This document shows, one piece after another, positions 12,025 through 24,002 of a stretch of 64,000 nt of DNA (positions are counted from its first letter, which is position 1; every line of letters starts with the position of its first letter). Both the position numbers and the translations under genes were made by a program. The stretch comes from Apium graveolens (Eukaryota; Streptophyta; Magnoliopsida; Apiales; Apiaceae): NCBI RefSeq assembly GCF_009905375.1, contig NC_133652.1, positions 119,039,947 through 119,103,946 on the forward strand. The letters run 5' to 3'. Below the pieces are notes generated by a model. The model was given only the letters and a program-made list of their open reading frames with translations, ran no database searches and was not told the DNA's origin.

Positions 12025-13051
12025 TGTTGTGAATATGTTGTGTACTTGATGATCACTTAAACAAAATGTCTAAGTAGATTTTACTTAGTGAAATTATGTA
12101 GCTCTCGACGGATAAGAATTATAGTCCCGACGGATAACTGATTATAGTCCCGACGGATGATTAACTTATTATCCATCGAGTGAGTAGCTTATGTAATAAT
12201 AAGTTTGTAGCACAGTGATGTATGCACCTTTGTATAGAATCTGTAGTAGCATATAAGTCATGTTGACTTTAACTAGATATGTAGAATAGGTTGATTAATT
12301 GTACATAAGCAATGTCTTGTAATTCTGTATAAGTGAAATGAAGTCAAGTGCCAAAATAGCTACCGACGGATGATTAACAAAGCCTTCGACGGATGATTAA
12401 ATGACTATCAACGGATGTTTAACATAGCAGTCAACGGATGATCAATCATGTCATCGATGGATGATCTGAAAGTCGACGGATGATCATATCAAGAATTCAA
12501 ACATCAGTTGAACAGTGAAAGCTAACACACAGCCGTCGAGTTGGATACAAACACACTGTGGAAGCCCATTAACTGGGTAATAGAGGACGAAAAGCAGCAA
12601 AGATCAAGACTGTTAGATTTTATATTTGTTCAGACTTTTTGACTTTGTAATCTTGGTAATATATAAACCAAGAGAGTAGAAAATAGAAAAATGACTGAGA
12701 TAGCTGAGAAACACACAAACAGAGAAATCTTTGTAAGCATAATCTTTAGCATTTCCTGTATTCTCTGTAGTTCCATTTTGTAAGCAGCTGTGATCATTTC
12801 TGCACACAGTGTCCTCTCGATATATTATATATATATCTCTGGTGGAATTGTTTAAATCCACCAGAAAGTTTTTAAAGACTCTTGTTTTTAATTACTTATG
12901 TTTTGATTCATTCAATTTTACATTCCGCATTGTGCTAATCAAAACAAATATATCTATAATCGAGTTGAACATTTTTATTTCAAGAAAAAGGTTCAAGAAT
13001 TCCATTCAACCCCCCTTCTGTAATTCTTGCTATATTGTTAAGGGATTAACA
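12025..13051 (+). repeat. 3' LTR of S1
   Basis: Begins TGTTGTGAATATG and ends GGATTAACA, 1027 bp. About 2 percent different from the 5' LTR, which suggests insertion within roughly the last million years if a typical plant LTR rate applies. It carries the same motif A copies as the 5' LTR, some mutated. Confidence 0.95.
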
Positions 13052-14873
13052 ATGTTTACAAACCCAACTCCATTTTTATTGTTGTGTTGTGAAAGGATTG
13101 TTTTACTATCATCGCATAAATACCATGTTTGCCATGATACGTAGTTGTTGAATTTTCGCATAATGTAGCGATATTGTACGATAAGTATATATCGCGAAAT
13201 GTTATTTCGTTTTAAGCGAGAATCGGTCGGAATTTAAGATAAAACCCGGGAATCATTCCGGAGATATTGTAGGACGGTTATAAGTCCATAGTAGTACGTT
13301 TTAAAGGGACTCATCGTCCACTTACGAAATATTAAAACACCTCAAACTTTTATTAAAATGATTTCCCAACGATCATATTCCCTCAACTATATTTTATTGT
13401 TCGAATAACAAATACTATATACTTATTCCTTTATTATGGGAGTAGTATATTCCAACGTTTATTTATTTCAAACCCGATTAATCATTATAGATTATTAATA
13501 CATAGACACAAACTAGTTGATGAATATTATTTTAAATAAATCTTTTAGAGAGTAAACTCATTCGAGGTTTGATTATTATCAATTATTATTTAATTAATTA
13601 TTATTCTTAAAAGGGTTTATTATTAATTTAAAAAACATAAATCCTGATTTAAAATATACTTTCTGATTTCAGAATATCATTCGAATAATTTCAGATCGTC
13701 GGTGAATATTATCCCGACATATTTAATATGTTGAATATAGTTTCGAGAAGAAACTTTTCCCCCTTATTAATTATTTGTTGACAACGGTCAACTCACATCC
13801 TTAGTACTTCCTCCGAAATTCTCGGAAGTACGTATATACATATATATACACTTATATCTTAGAGAGATAAGCTATTTCCATCAACAAGCAAAATGCTTGG
13901 GGAACTTCGATGTGGTTCGAGTTCTCGAGATTGATAGGATTCTTTTAAAGGACAAGGGAGGGGTAGACTCTGGTACTATGTGTGCTAGATGGACTATCAA
14001 AGGTACCGCAGGTGAAGGTACTCAGTGTACTCAGGAACTTGTGAAGTATGTGTATACCCGAAAATGGGACACATAGCCCGAATGCGGCAAGGGTGATACC
14101 TGAGGGATGGCGGTTTCATCCTTCTACTAGTAGAAAAGGTTACTTTATCGCAGTACGACTGATCATCGTATGTGGTGGCTCCAGTGAATGTCCTAATTCT
14201 TCCAATTGGATTTGAGATGCAATACCGTAACCCAAGCCTAGGTGTTGGGATTACTATTAAGGTATTCGCAGGTTATTAAAACCCCCCTTAATGAATTGTT
14301 TTCATAAAAAGGTGTGTATCACCAAAGAAAACTATTTTCGAATAAAACATAAATATCATATATGATGTTATCTTACAGTCATTTCCATACTGTACATTAT
14401 TATGCTGGGCATTATAGCTCACACTTGTTTTCTTAAATTGATGCAACACAACAGTGAATCAAGATGCCTGCCATGAGAACCACAGCCAGGAAACGGGTAG
14501 GAAATGGCCAGCTGTTCCGTAGATTGTTTGCTGTTGTACCACAGGTAGTCAGAATAAGCTGGATTAGTTATTAGTTGTTTATAGTTCGGCTTATTTATAA
14601 GTATGATTTATGTAAGGTAAGAAATAAGAAACGTATATTTGGCCGGCGGACTAACCTTACCTAAAGGTCACTCCCCGGTAAGACTAATGATATTTGGGTT
14701 GTAATAAAATTACTCTAGTTATGATGGTTCGTTTCCAAGACAATAACCTGTAAGTGTGTGTGTGATAAGTGTGGGGTCGTGAAGCGTGAGTATTTATATA
14801 TTGTAGTGTGAGTTGTGTGAGTTTAGATGGTGTGGCTTCCGAGACTCCTGACCCCGGGTTTTGGGGCGCCACA
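13052..14873 (+). repeat. 3' portion of the T1 LTR
   Basis: AT-rich, non-coding, and ends TTGGGGCGCCACA just before the primer site. No ORF of note. The beginning of the LTR lies left of the window, beyond S1. Confidence 0.75.
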
Positions 14874-14877
14874 AAAA

Positions 14878-14889
14878 TGGTATCAGAGC
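14878..14889 (+). other. T1 primer binding site
   Basis: TGGTATCAGAGC four bases after the LTR end, complementary to initiator methionine tRNA. Confidence 0.9.
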
Positions 14890-15056
14890 CTTAGGTTATC
14901 AAATCTTGGAAATGATAAGATATAAAATACGTAGACATAAGAATAATAAAATAATCAATTAGAGCTCAAGTCGAGTTCGTTATCGGGTTACACGGGTAGT
15001 CTTGACTGTTTTACCCTCAAGGGAATTCCAACTCTAAGTTAGTAACACCTTGCCTA

Positions 15057-15743
15057 TTGTATCAGGTACCAGTGGAGCCTAGGAGGGAGGTTGATCCTAT
15101 TGATGATGTCATAATTCCTGAGCGTGACCCTATTCCCGAGCCAGAGAGTCCACCCATTGATGATTCAGACGATGACCCTACTAAGGATGTCCTAGAGGAG
15201 GAGACTGAGCTTCCTGTCCCCGTAGCTAATGGCGTAGTATGGAGAGATGTAGAGATGTACCCTCACCAGGCTATTCGCTCTCCTACACCACCCCCAGGGA
15301 TCCAGAGCCCTATGTCCTATACTGATAATGATGATGAGGAGGCGATACGCGCACAGTTCCACGAGGTTCATAACATATCCTCTAGTGACCCAAATTCACC
15401 TCTACCACCACCGGTGACCATGCATGTAGCCGTACACGACTGGATAGTGGGTCAGCTTAACGCTGAGATCAGTGCGGTATCTGCTCGTATTGCGGAGTTA
15501 TGCCAGGCACTGACAGCTGAGAGAGCCACCCGACTAGGATACCCAGGAGATTTCAGAGCTGCTTCCCTAGCCATAGTCCGCAGAGAGATCAATGGGATTG
15601 AGCTCCGTACCAGGGTTCAGATGAGGATGACATCCGTGGGAGGATACATCCCGGTAGTTGATGCAGAGCTGATGATTGCAGGAGCGATGAGGAGGGTGCG
15701 TGACCTCACTCGCAGTGATATTGACCGAGAGACTAGTGACTAG
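15057..15743 (+). CDS. T1 leader ORF, acidic proline-rich protein (unknown)
   Basis: An open frame of about 228 codons lies between primer site and gag. It opens with TTG and has no early ATG; the sequence TATTGTATCAG just inside the opening looks like a 3' splice site, so it may be an exon of a spliced leader. The first half is rich in P, D and E. The second half (about 15480-15740) has a helical, charged segment. T2 has a similar acidic, proline-rich open frame at the same place (63529 to the window end), which argues for a real family feature. I do not recognise a domain. Confidence 0.5.
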   Translation: MYQVPVEPRREVDPIDDVIIPERDPIPEPESPPIDDSDDDPTKDVLEEETELPVPVANGVVWRDVEMYPHQAIRSPTPPPGIQSPMSYTDNDDEEAIRAQFHEVHNISSSDPNSPLPPPVTMHVAVHDWIVGQLNAEISAVSARIAELCQALTAERATRLGYPGDFRAASLAIVRREINGIELRTRVQMRMTSVGGYIPVVDAELMIAGAMRRVRDLTRSDIDRETSD

Positions 15744-16095
15744 ATATAGACCTTGAAAAAGGCTAGGTGACTTATAACCAATTTTGATAGGATAGCTAGT
15801 AGTAGATAGCGTTCCTAGCCCTTCAGGGTACACGGCTTATGTATTTTCATTTCAGTATACAGAACTAGTAGTGATAGATTGTAATCAGGCATGTATGAAC
15901 TCGGCTAGTTGTTTCATCCCCGAGATATAAATGGGAGATCTTATTAATATATATCTAAGCAGTTATTAAGAAATGATGTCTATCTTATTGCACTTTATAA
16001 AACCTGTTAGATAATAAATGACATGCTTACATAAGAATAAAATAACCCAACTATTATAATTACAATTATGTTGACCATTTTTCATTATCAGAACA

Positions 16096-16189
16096 ATGCC
16101 ACCCCGTAGAAGAGGAACCAGGGCACATCAGAACAACAACCACAACACAATCCAATCCACAATCCAATTATCAATCCCAATCACCGATA
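16096..16189 (+). pseudogene. T1 gag, N-terminal fragment
   Basis: ATG at 16096 begins MPPRRRGTRAHQ followed by N/Q-rich codons, the usual start of gag in long-LTR plant chromoviruses. A possible splice acceptor (TTTTTCATTATCAG) lies four bases before it. The frame is lost where unrelated AT-rich LTR-like sequence starts, about 16190. The exact break is uncertain. Confidence 0.6.
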
Positions 16190-18305
16190 TGAATTTAATT
16201 ATTAATTATTATTGTTCATACTTTATTTTTCTTTTCGTTTCAAAGTTAATTTCACAATTAATTTTATTTATAATTTATAATTTATAATTTAGGACTCAGA
16301 TAAAAATCATCATTGCCCACCGTCGGCTCGCCGAGGCTCATCGCCGAAGGCGATAAAATTTGCGGGTTCCCGATTATATCGGACATCCTACGCAATTTCA
16401 CCGATTAATATCAATTAAATCTCGCAACATCGAATAATTTTATTTCACAAAACAAATCAATTATTCCCTGCAAAAATAAATAAATATAATAAAAATTCAG
16501 TCCAAAGTAACCAAGCCAATAACAGTAACACAGTCGAGTACAACACAGACACACGAGCAGAGGCACGTAGCCCACGCGCACAGGTAACACGACCGGCCGT
16601 CATGCCGGAAAACTCGGCGGCAACTGGAAACAGAAGTCGCACAAAACACATACAACATCACAACCTCTATACTGGATATCACACATACATATACACAGAT
16701 GTATATGTATATATACACCCAACAGAATCAATTCAGAAGCAACAATCGAAGATAGCAACCGGAAAATCAAAGGGACCGGTAGAAACTTACCAAAATCGGG
16801 AACAAAATCAGGGAAAGGACAAAGGAAGGAGAAGTGAGGGAGTGAGAGAAGGAGATTGAGAGAAAACAGAGTACAGAGAGATTAGGGAGAGGGAGAATTC
16901 GAGAGAGAGAATTAGAGAGGGGAGAGAGAGGTCGGCAAAGAGATTGATCGAGGGGGAGAAAGGAGAGAGATTGATGCAGTGGTGATAAGAGGAAAAAGGA
17001 TAAACACGATTATACTTATCTGATTTGTTTCTATTTTGTTCCTCATTCTTTTCTTTTATTGCCCTGAATTTTGACAACATAATCTACAAATTAATGAGCA
17101 ACTGACGAATGAAAATAACCCGAAAATCCCCAAAGTAATTTTAAAATTCTCATAGTAAATAAAAATTAATAATATAAAATTTTCAAAATTTTTAAATTGT
17201 TTCTGAATTGTATAACGTACCCGTATTTTATAATTTAGCGAATAAACGTGCAGGTAAATAAAAGCCAGAAAATTGTCAAAATAATTTTGAAACTCTCAAA
17301 ATATTTAAAAGTTAACAAAATAAAATTTTCATGATTTTTAAAGCATTCTAGAATTAAATACTGATTTTACAATTAAATGAAATCAAAAAATTATTTAAAG
17401 ATAAATAATTAATAAAATATTGATTTCTAAATTTTATAAACCCCTAAAAATAATAAATAAAATTATGGAACAACAAAAATAATTTTAGAGACAATTTTAA
17501 CATTTATAAGAATAAATATTCAATATAATCACTTTAAAAATGAATTAAGTTCATACAACTCGATAATTAATGACAAAATTAATTTCCGCATCCAACAAAT
17601 CATAAACAATTAATAATACAGCAACACATAGCTGACAGAACCATCACACATTTTATATATTAATAATTCGATAATTACATTTACATATCGGATCCGAAAA
17701 TAGGTTTCTTAGCCACTAAGTAACTAAAAAGACGATACGATTTTAATACCAGAATTGGATAATTATCAAAACAGAGCTTCCTATAAAACACCTTATACGA
17801 AAATAAGGTGATAATATCTCGCCTTTGAAAAAATGGAGTTTATCGATCTATAAAATGATTTGCGTATCGAATTTTTTTTCATGCCGGGACTCGTACAGGT
17901 CAAACCGTATCCCGAATTGAAAAAGTCAAAATATGAAAAGTGTTCAGAATTATCAGATTAGGCTAGAAAGGAATTTTCGGAAGAGTTTCGGGTTATAATA
18001 ACGCAAAAATGGTTAAAGTGAGACGATTTCTGATTCTAAAAGTAAATTTATAATTACGTAAAAATAATCATTAATAATTATATAAATTCTTATAAAATCA
18101 TATAATAATCCAAAAATTACCAGAAAATACCAAAATTATCTATTTTTAATTCTGGATAATTAAAAATTAAAATATCCTAATTTTATCAGAAATAAACATC
18201 CAAATATTAATATCAATTATCAAATAATTCACCAAAATTCACATAAAATCACAGAATAAATATTTATTGATAAAAATAATTACATAATATTTCTCGGACG
18301 TTACA
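16190..18305 (-). repeat. Gypsy-type LTR in minus orientation, 3' end missing
   Basis: Read on the minus strand it begins TGTAACGTCCGAGAAATATT at 18305, a typical gypsy LTR start. AT-rich sequence follows, then a strongly pyrimidine-rich stretch (16800-16990) and a possible intron: donor TTTGGTAAGT near 16790, acceptor TTTTTGCAG near 16470. Neither a matching 3' terminus nor a primer site is found at the left, and no 5-bp duplication is seen, so it is a truncated or solo LTR. Open frames here look accidental. Confidence 0.6.
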
Positions 18306-18572
18306 GTATGGACAGAGGTTAAAGAAGATAATTGCAGTCTTGAAGCTATACTCACTAACAAGAGTTCATTTTTATGTTCAAGCGTCGGTGAAGAATAGTG
18401 AATGAAATATTTAAGATTGTAGTAGCAATGAAGATGTTGTCTAAAGTACCAGAAAGGATTCCAGTGAAAGTACAGTTGTTTATTGACAGTCAGTTTCCGA
18501 AGCGATAAAGTTGTTGCAAGCTTAACAATGCAATCAAGGCTATAATACGAAGAACTAAATCGAAGTTAGTCG
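18306..18572. other. Unassigned sequence left of element B
   Basis: No convincing gene, LTR end or repeat. It is the left half of the site where element B was inserted and continues at 24465. Short open stretches are broken by many stops. Confidence 0.5.
18568..18572. repeat. Target site duplication AGTCG, left copy
   Basis: Matches 24460-24464 on the other side of element B. Confidence 0.85.
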
Positions 18573-19167
18573 TGTTAGGTCACACAATACTGTAGAAGGG
18601 GGTTGAATACAGTGTAAAATATAATCAAATCGATTTCGAACACAAGTAACAGTAAACAGATATATTCGATATAATAAACTCTGTTACAATGGAACTGTTC
18701 TCTCTCAGTGATGAACAAATATCACGAGAGTTGCTAGGTTACAATGTATGATCTTCTCGATAATGATAACACATATAGTGTAAACCTATGTCTGTGTTTA
18801 TATAGTACACAGTTACAATAGAATTTCTAATTGATATGGAATATAATTCTGTCTCCTAAAATATATCAATCAGATATCTTATACAAGTCTTTAAGTCCTC
18901 TAACTCTTTCCATGCATATCTTATTTTTGTATTAGTCTCGATCTTCTTTCCTGTAAATCATCTTCCTTCCTTAACTGTTAGTCCTCCAGTACTTAAGTTC
19001 TGATATCCATCTTCTGATATTATCTTATGATAATCTAAGTTCTGATATCCTTAAGTTCTGACTTCCAGTAAGTACTAATTCCAGTAAGTACTGATATTTC
19101 CTATTTGTTAAGATCTGAAAACTAAACATGAAACATATTAGACAGGACATCTCAAATATATCTAACA
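18573..19167 (-). repeat. 3' LTR of B
   Basis: 595 bp, TGTTAGGTCACAC on the plus strand to TATCTAACA. It contains several AGTTCTGATATC-type repeats (motif B). A polypurine tract lies just inside at 19168-19188 (minus: AATTTACAAGTTGGGGGAGAT). Confidence 0.92.
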
Positions 19168-19304
19168 ATCTCCCCCAACTTGTAAATTATGCAAAATATA
19201 CAAGTTAATAAATTTGATGATGTCAAAAATATTTAAGTTCAAATGCAATAAGAGTTTAGTAGGACTATTAACTACAACTTACAGTCCTTTTAGCTTTACC
19301 AACT

Positions 19305-22207
19305 TCACTGGATCAATCTGAATCCATAATAATTCTTAACAAAATCTCTTACCAGCTTGTCTTCAGCTTTCCTCAGAAATTCAACTAACTGTGCTTTGAC
19401 CTGCATCAGTTCTTCATCTTTACTATCACCAATTTGATAAATGGCTGTTCTGAGAGCTTGAATTGATGTTCTTTCAAGTCCATCACCAAGTCTGATAACT
19501 CTAGGATGTGAAGAGTTTTCATTATAACATAAGCATCTTCCTTCTTTCAAGATAACTTCCACCTTAGCAGAATTCTTCAACATAGGAATTTATCTTCCAT
19601 CATCTTCAGTAATCATTGGTATATACTGAGAAGTCTTTGTACCAGAGATTCTAAATAGATCTCTTATAGCCTTTAAAATGTATTCTGACCATCTTCTTGT
19701 AACATCATATTTACTTCCAGAAGATAGTGAATATGTTGAAGTTCTCTGACAGACTTCTTTAGCACATCAGTATCAGCTAGTCTGTAAGTTAATCCATCAT
19801 AGAGAAATAAAATTAATTTCTCCTTTAGATTTTCCTTATCATGAGCATCTATCACGATTTGAGCAGACAACACCTTGTCAAGGTGCTTTTGTTTGATTTG
19901 TTCATATGGTTTGTCTGTCAACATGAAAGGATCTCTTAGAGTAACTTCTAATCCTGTTTGTATTTTCTCTTTATCAGACCTAATCCAGCTTTATCTCTAG
20001 GTTGCTTGGATCTCAATTCAAATGTTGTGAGTTGATTCATCAAGAGATTAGATTTTGGTTCAACTGGAGGAGCTTTCTTCCATAACAGCTTCTTCTTATC
20101 AGCAATTGTCATCTTTTCCAAATTAACTTGATCAGAATTTGTTGTTTCTTCTATAGCTTGCTGTTCTTTATTCTGAACAACTTGAGCAGTGGCAGAGGTT
20201 GTTTTAGATTCTTCAATTATCTTTCTTTTCTTCAGAATTTGAACAGTTTCATCTTCTATCAAATCATCATCATGCACTGTAGTTTGATAGACTGGAATGG
20301 AAGAACTTATCTTTTTCTCAATCTTTAAAGGTTCACCAACCTTTTCTTTTCCTTTTGACTTAGGATCAATTTCAGTTTGTGATCTAGTCTTGGATTTTGA
20401 AGTCTCAGAATTTGACTTTTCCCTGATCACAATACCTTTTTCCTTAGTCCTTGAAGGTTTCTTTGTATCAGAAGCTTTAGACTTAAGATTTGTCTTCTCA
20501 GCTGCAAATCTAGCTTCTTCCTCCTTAAGAGTTTCCAAATCCATTCCTGGATTTTGTTTCAGAAATAATCTTCTAGCTATCTCCTCATCAAGTGTCTGGA
20601 TTTTAGGATTTTTGTAATAAACAGTAGTCTACTTCCCCTTTAGCTTCAGAGTTTGTAAAAACTTCTGAGAGTCTTTAGATCCTGACTGAATCAGAATATC
20701 AGAACTTGACATCAGACTTTGATTATCAGAACTTGACTTCAGACTTTTAGCATTCAAAACATCAGAACTTGACTTGTTCTGTGTAGAAGATTTTCCTTGA
20801 ACTTTTCCTTGACCTCTACTCTTATCAGAGTTTCCCTGGTCATCACCTTTATCATCCTTTTTCTACATTATTTCAGTAGGTTTGGACTTAACTACCTTCT
20901 CCCCCTTTTTGGCATCATCGGGAAGTAAGAGAGAAATAAGAAGTTCAACTGAAGATTGTATTTCGTTTAGTTGAGCTTTCTGAGAAACTTGGTTAGCCAG
21001 GACCTCAGCAATTTGGGCATGTTGCTTCTCTTGAATCTTCTCAATGGCTTCAATTTTCCCAAGAGTAGGTCTGATATATCTATTCTTGTCAAGCTTAAGC
21101 TGTAGATCTAGTTTATCAGCATGTTCCTTTAGTGTATCAACCTTCTCATGAGTAGAAGAATGTAGACCTTGTAGATGTTTGGTAGATAGAGCAGTGATCT
21201 TGAGTTGTGTCTTTAAATCAGCATTTGTGAGCAACTCATCAGCTTTAGCAATATGCTCTGTCAGAATGTTAGAACTTGTAATAAAATCAGTGTCATTCCA
21301 CTTCTTGGTCCACTCCACACCTCTGTGAGTATCCTCCCAAGGAATAGGTGCTTCCTTTTCAACAAATTTCTCCACCAATTCTTCCTTTCCTAGTATAGGA
21401 ACTGGAGTCTCAGCAGAATCACTGTCTTCAGAACTTGAGGAAGACTCATTATGTTCTGACAGCACAATAGTGTGTGAAGCAACTGGAGATTCAGGAACAG
21501 CTTCATTTAAATTCTGAACATCAGAATTTATCTCCAGAGCTGGTGTGGTTGATGTAGATGGTATCTCAGCATTTAAAATTGGAAAATGAGCTAAAAATTG
21601 CTGAGCTTCTATAGCTGGAGCTTCCAGATAAAGAACATTTGGTATATTCAAATTATGAATATCTATTTCAGAATTTTCAGTTTGTTCTTTAGCATCATCT
21701 GTAGCTTTAATAGGTGAGACAGTAGGGGTTACAACTGTATCAGTAGCAGTGTCTTTGTCTTGTCCTGGAAAGGCTTCAATAACAATTGGTTCTTGTGAGA
21801 TCAGAGATTCCTGATCCCCTTCCTCAGCTTCTTCAGTATCTTCTGATGGAGCCTTAGCCAAATACCTCTTAGCCTTCATTTTCTTGAATCTCCTTGCTAA
21901 TGAAGGAGTTGCTTTAGCAGCTTCAGAACTTACAAATTTCTTCTTCAAAGTATCAGAACTTTGAGCTGCAGTTTCTTTCTGAGAAGTAACATTCTCAGCT
22001 CTAACTATCACAGGTTCTGATGCATGAACCCGTGCTTCAATTATTTCCTCTTCACTATCAGATTCATCTCTAAGAATCATCTTCCTTCTCTTTTATGGAG
22101 GTTGAGGAACAAACTTTGTCCTCTTTGGCCTGGAAGATGAAAATCTGATGGTATGTGCTGATGATACAGGATGAGATGATTGAGGTGATGGTTCAGCAAT
22201 CTGTCTG
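19305..22207 (-). pseudogene. B post-pol ORF, N-terminus missing, broken
   Basis: Strongly similar to the post-pol protein of D. Shared blocks include LRDESDSEEE (near 22070), the helical region with ALSTKHLQGLHS (near 21170), LLISLLLPDDAKKGEKVVKS (near 20900) and NPGMDLETLKEEEARF (near 20530), plus the C-terminal helical domain ending near 19305. Stops or frame changes lie near 22096, 20862, 20630, 19945 and 19590. The N-terminal domain is lost at the inversion junction near 22207. The AGTTCTGAT motif recurs in coding sequence, where it encodes S-S-D. Confidence 0.8.
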
Positions 22208-24002
22208 ATGAGTAGAGCATCAATTGAAGAAAGCTGGAATTGGCACAAAATACTCTTTCATTTAAACTTCAATAACATAAATGAGCTTATAAAGAAAGAT
22301 CTTGTGAGAGGATTGCCAAAATCAGTATTTTCTCCTGATGGCCTTTGTGATTCATGTCAAAAGGCAAAACAAAGAAAATCTTCTTTCAAGAGCAAAACTG
22401 AGTCATCAATTATTAAGCCTTATCACCTACTGCATGTTAAACTATTTGGTCCAGTCAATGTTATGTCTATTGCAAAGAAGAAATATGTTATGGTTATAGT
22501 GGATGAGTTCACAAGGTACACTTGGGTGTCCTTCTTGCACAAGAAGAATGAAATTGCATTTACTCTAACTGATCATGTCAGACAGATGGATAAGTTGGTC
22601 AAAGATTCTGTTAAAATTATAAGAAGTGATAATGGCACCGAGTTCAAGATTTCAATCATGGAAGAGTTCTGCAAAGAGCATGGAATCAAACATGAATTTT
22701 CTGCACCTGGAACTCCACAGCAAAATGGAATTGTAGAAAGAAAGAACATGACTCTCATTGAAGCTGCACGAACTATGTTTGATGAAGCAAAGCTGCCAAC
22801 CTACTTTTGGGCAGCAACTGTGCAGACTGCTGATTTTACACAGAATGCAACACTCATAAACAAGCATGGAAAACACCATATGAGATGGTGAAGAAGAAGA
22901 AGCCAAATCTGAAATACTTTCATGTATTTGGTTGCAAGTGTTTTGTTCTTAAGACTCATCCTGAGCAGCTATCAAAATTTGATCTAAAAGCTGATGAAGG
23001 AATCTTTGTTGGATATCCACTTTCCACAAAAGTCTTCAGAGTCTACAATTTAAGAACAAGGGTTGTCATGGAATCTATCAATGTATCTTTTGATGATAAG
23101 AAGATTACTGGACTTGAATATTTCAATGATCACGATCAGTTGAGATTTGAAAATGAAGACTTAAATTCTGATTCTGTTAATTCTGATGACTTATACTCTG
23201 ATCCTGTAAGTACGGTTGTCATTGAATCTGTGGTAACAGCTCCAAAGGAAAATGCACCTGTCCAGGGGGAGCAAGCTGAAGATCCTACCACATCTCAAGA
23301 CTCTCAAGAAGCATCAGAACCTGTCACTGGCTCTTTAAGTTCTGATTCATCTAGTTCCGATGAGCCAAATTCTGATAATTCTAGAAGCTCTGATACTTCA
23401 AATCCTGAAGGATTCAAGTCAAACTCTGAAGTCACAGAGAGCATAACTACAGGGGGAGCATCAGAAAATGTTGATGGAGACAGCATGGATCATGGGGGAG
23501 GATCCAGTTCCAGAAGTCAACTTCAATTTGCAAGAAAGTGGACCAAATCACATACACCTGACTTAATTATTGGAGATCCTGAAGCAGGTGTCAGAACTAG
23601 AACTGCAACATCAAATGAATGTCTCTATCATTCTTTTCTATCTTAGACTAAACCAAAAAAGTGGAAGAAGCTCTTCAAGATGCTAATTGGGTGCAAGCAA
23701 TGCAGGAAGAGTTAAATGAATTTGAAAAAAATAAAGTTTGGACCCTAGTGCCAAGACCAAAGAACAGATCAGTTGTTGGCACAAAATGGGTGTTCAGAAA
23801 CAAACTGATAGTGATGGAATAATTACAAGGAATAAAGCAAGGCTGGTTGCTTAAGGCTACTCTCAACAGTAGGGTATTTATTATGATGAAACATTTGCAC
23901 CAGTTGTTAGATAAGAAGCCATAAGGATCTTTTTGGCTTATGCTGCTCACAAAAAGTTAAAAGTCTTTTAAATGGATGTGAAAAGTGCTTTTCTTAATGG
24001 AT
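22208..24002 (+). pseudogene. B pol fragment: integrase and start of RT, inverted
   Basis: Begins at the pre-integrase zinc region (HLNF..., CDSCQKAKQ), then the integrase core. The first catalytic Asp is replaced by Lys (HVKLFGPV near 22434), while Asp in SDNGTEF and Glu in IVERKN are kept. A frameshift lies near 22885. The linker (23150-23470) is rich in S-S-D repeats encoded by motif B. RT begins near 23700 with several stops and a frameshift, and ends at KSAFLNG, where it joins LTR sequence at about 24003 with a few bases of microhomology. Orientation is opposite to the LTRs. Confidence 0.87.

Larger units (their letters stand above)
1..13051 (+). mobile_element. S1: nearly complete Sirevirus-like Ty1/copia retrotransposon
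   Basis: The order is 5' LTR (cut by the window edge), iMet-type primer site, gag, protease-integrase-RT-RNase H, a long post-pol ORF, polypurine tract and 3' LTR. Integrase before RT places it in Ty1/copia. The large size, zinc-knuckle gag, AAATTGGGGG polypurine tract and extra ORF after pol fit the Sirevirus lineage. All three coding regions carry stops or frameshifts, so the copy looks non-autonomous. The LTRs differ at about 20 of 1004 compared positions plus one 1-bp indel. The 3' end is followed by LTR sequence of gypsy element T1, so S1 was inserted there; its target duplication cannot be checked because the left flank is outside the window. Confidence 0.93.
13052..16189 (+). mobile_element. 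T1: long-LTR Ty3/gypsy element, 5' part (Tekay-like)
   Basis: Contains the 3' part of an LTR, an iMet-type primer site, a leader ORF and the first codons of gag (MPPRRRG...). The LTR shares blocks with T2, for example CGACTGATCATCGTA before an AATTGGAT stretch, and CTCAC..TTGCTTTCTT-like sequence near its end. The left side is interrupted by S1, and the right side ends where a minus-oriented LTR begins. The lineage call rests on the gag start and LTR ends, since no pol is present. Confidence 0.75.

Noticed and set aside
13052..13056. ATGTT as the S1 target duplication
   Set aside because: The left flank is outside the window, so it cannot be tested.
16457..17080. Several open frames of 60-90 codons in the minus-oriented LTR
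   Set aside because: Low complexity (GA/CT), no domain, inside LTR sequence.
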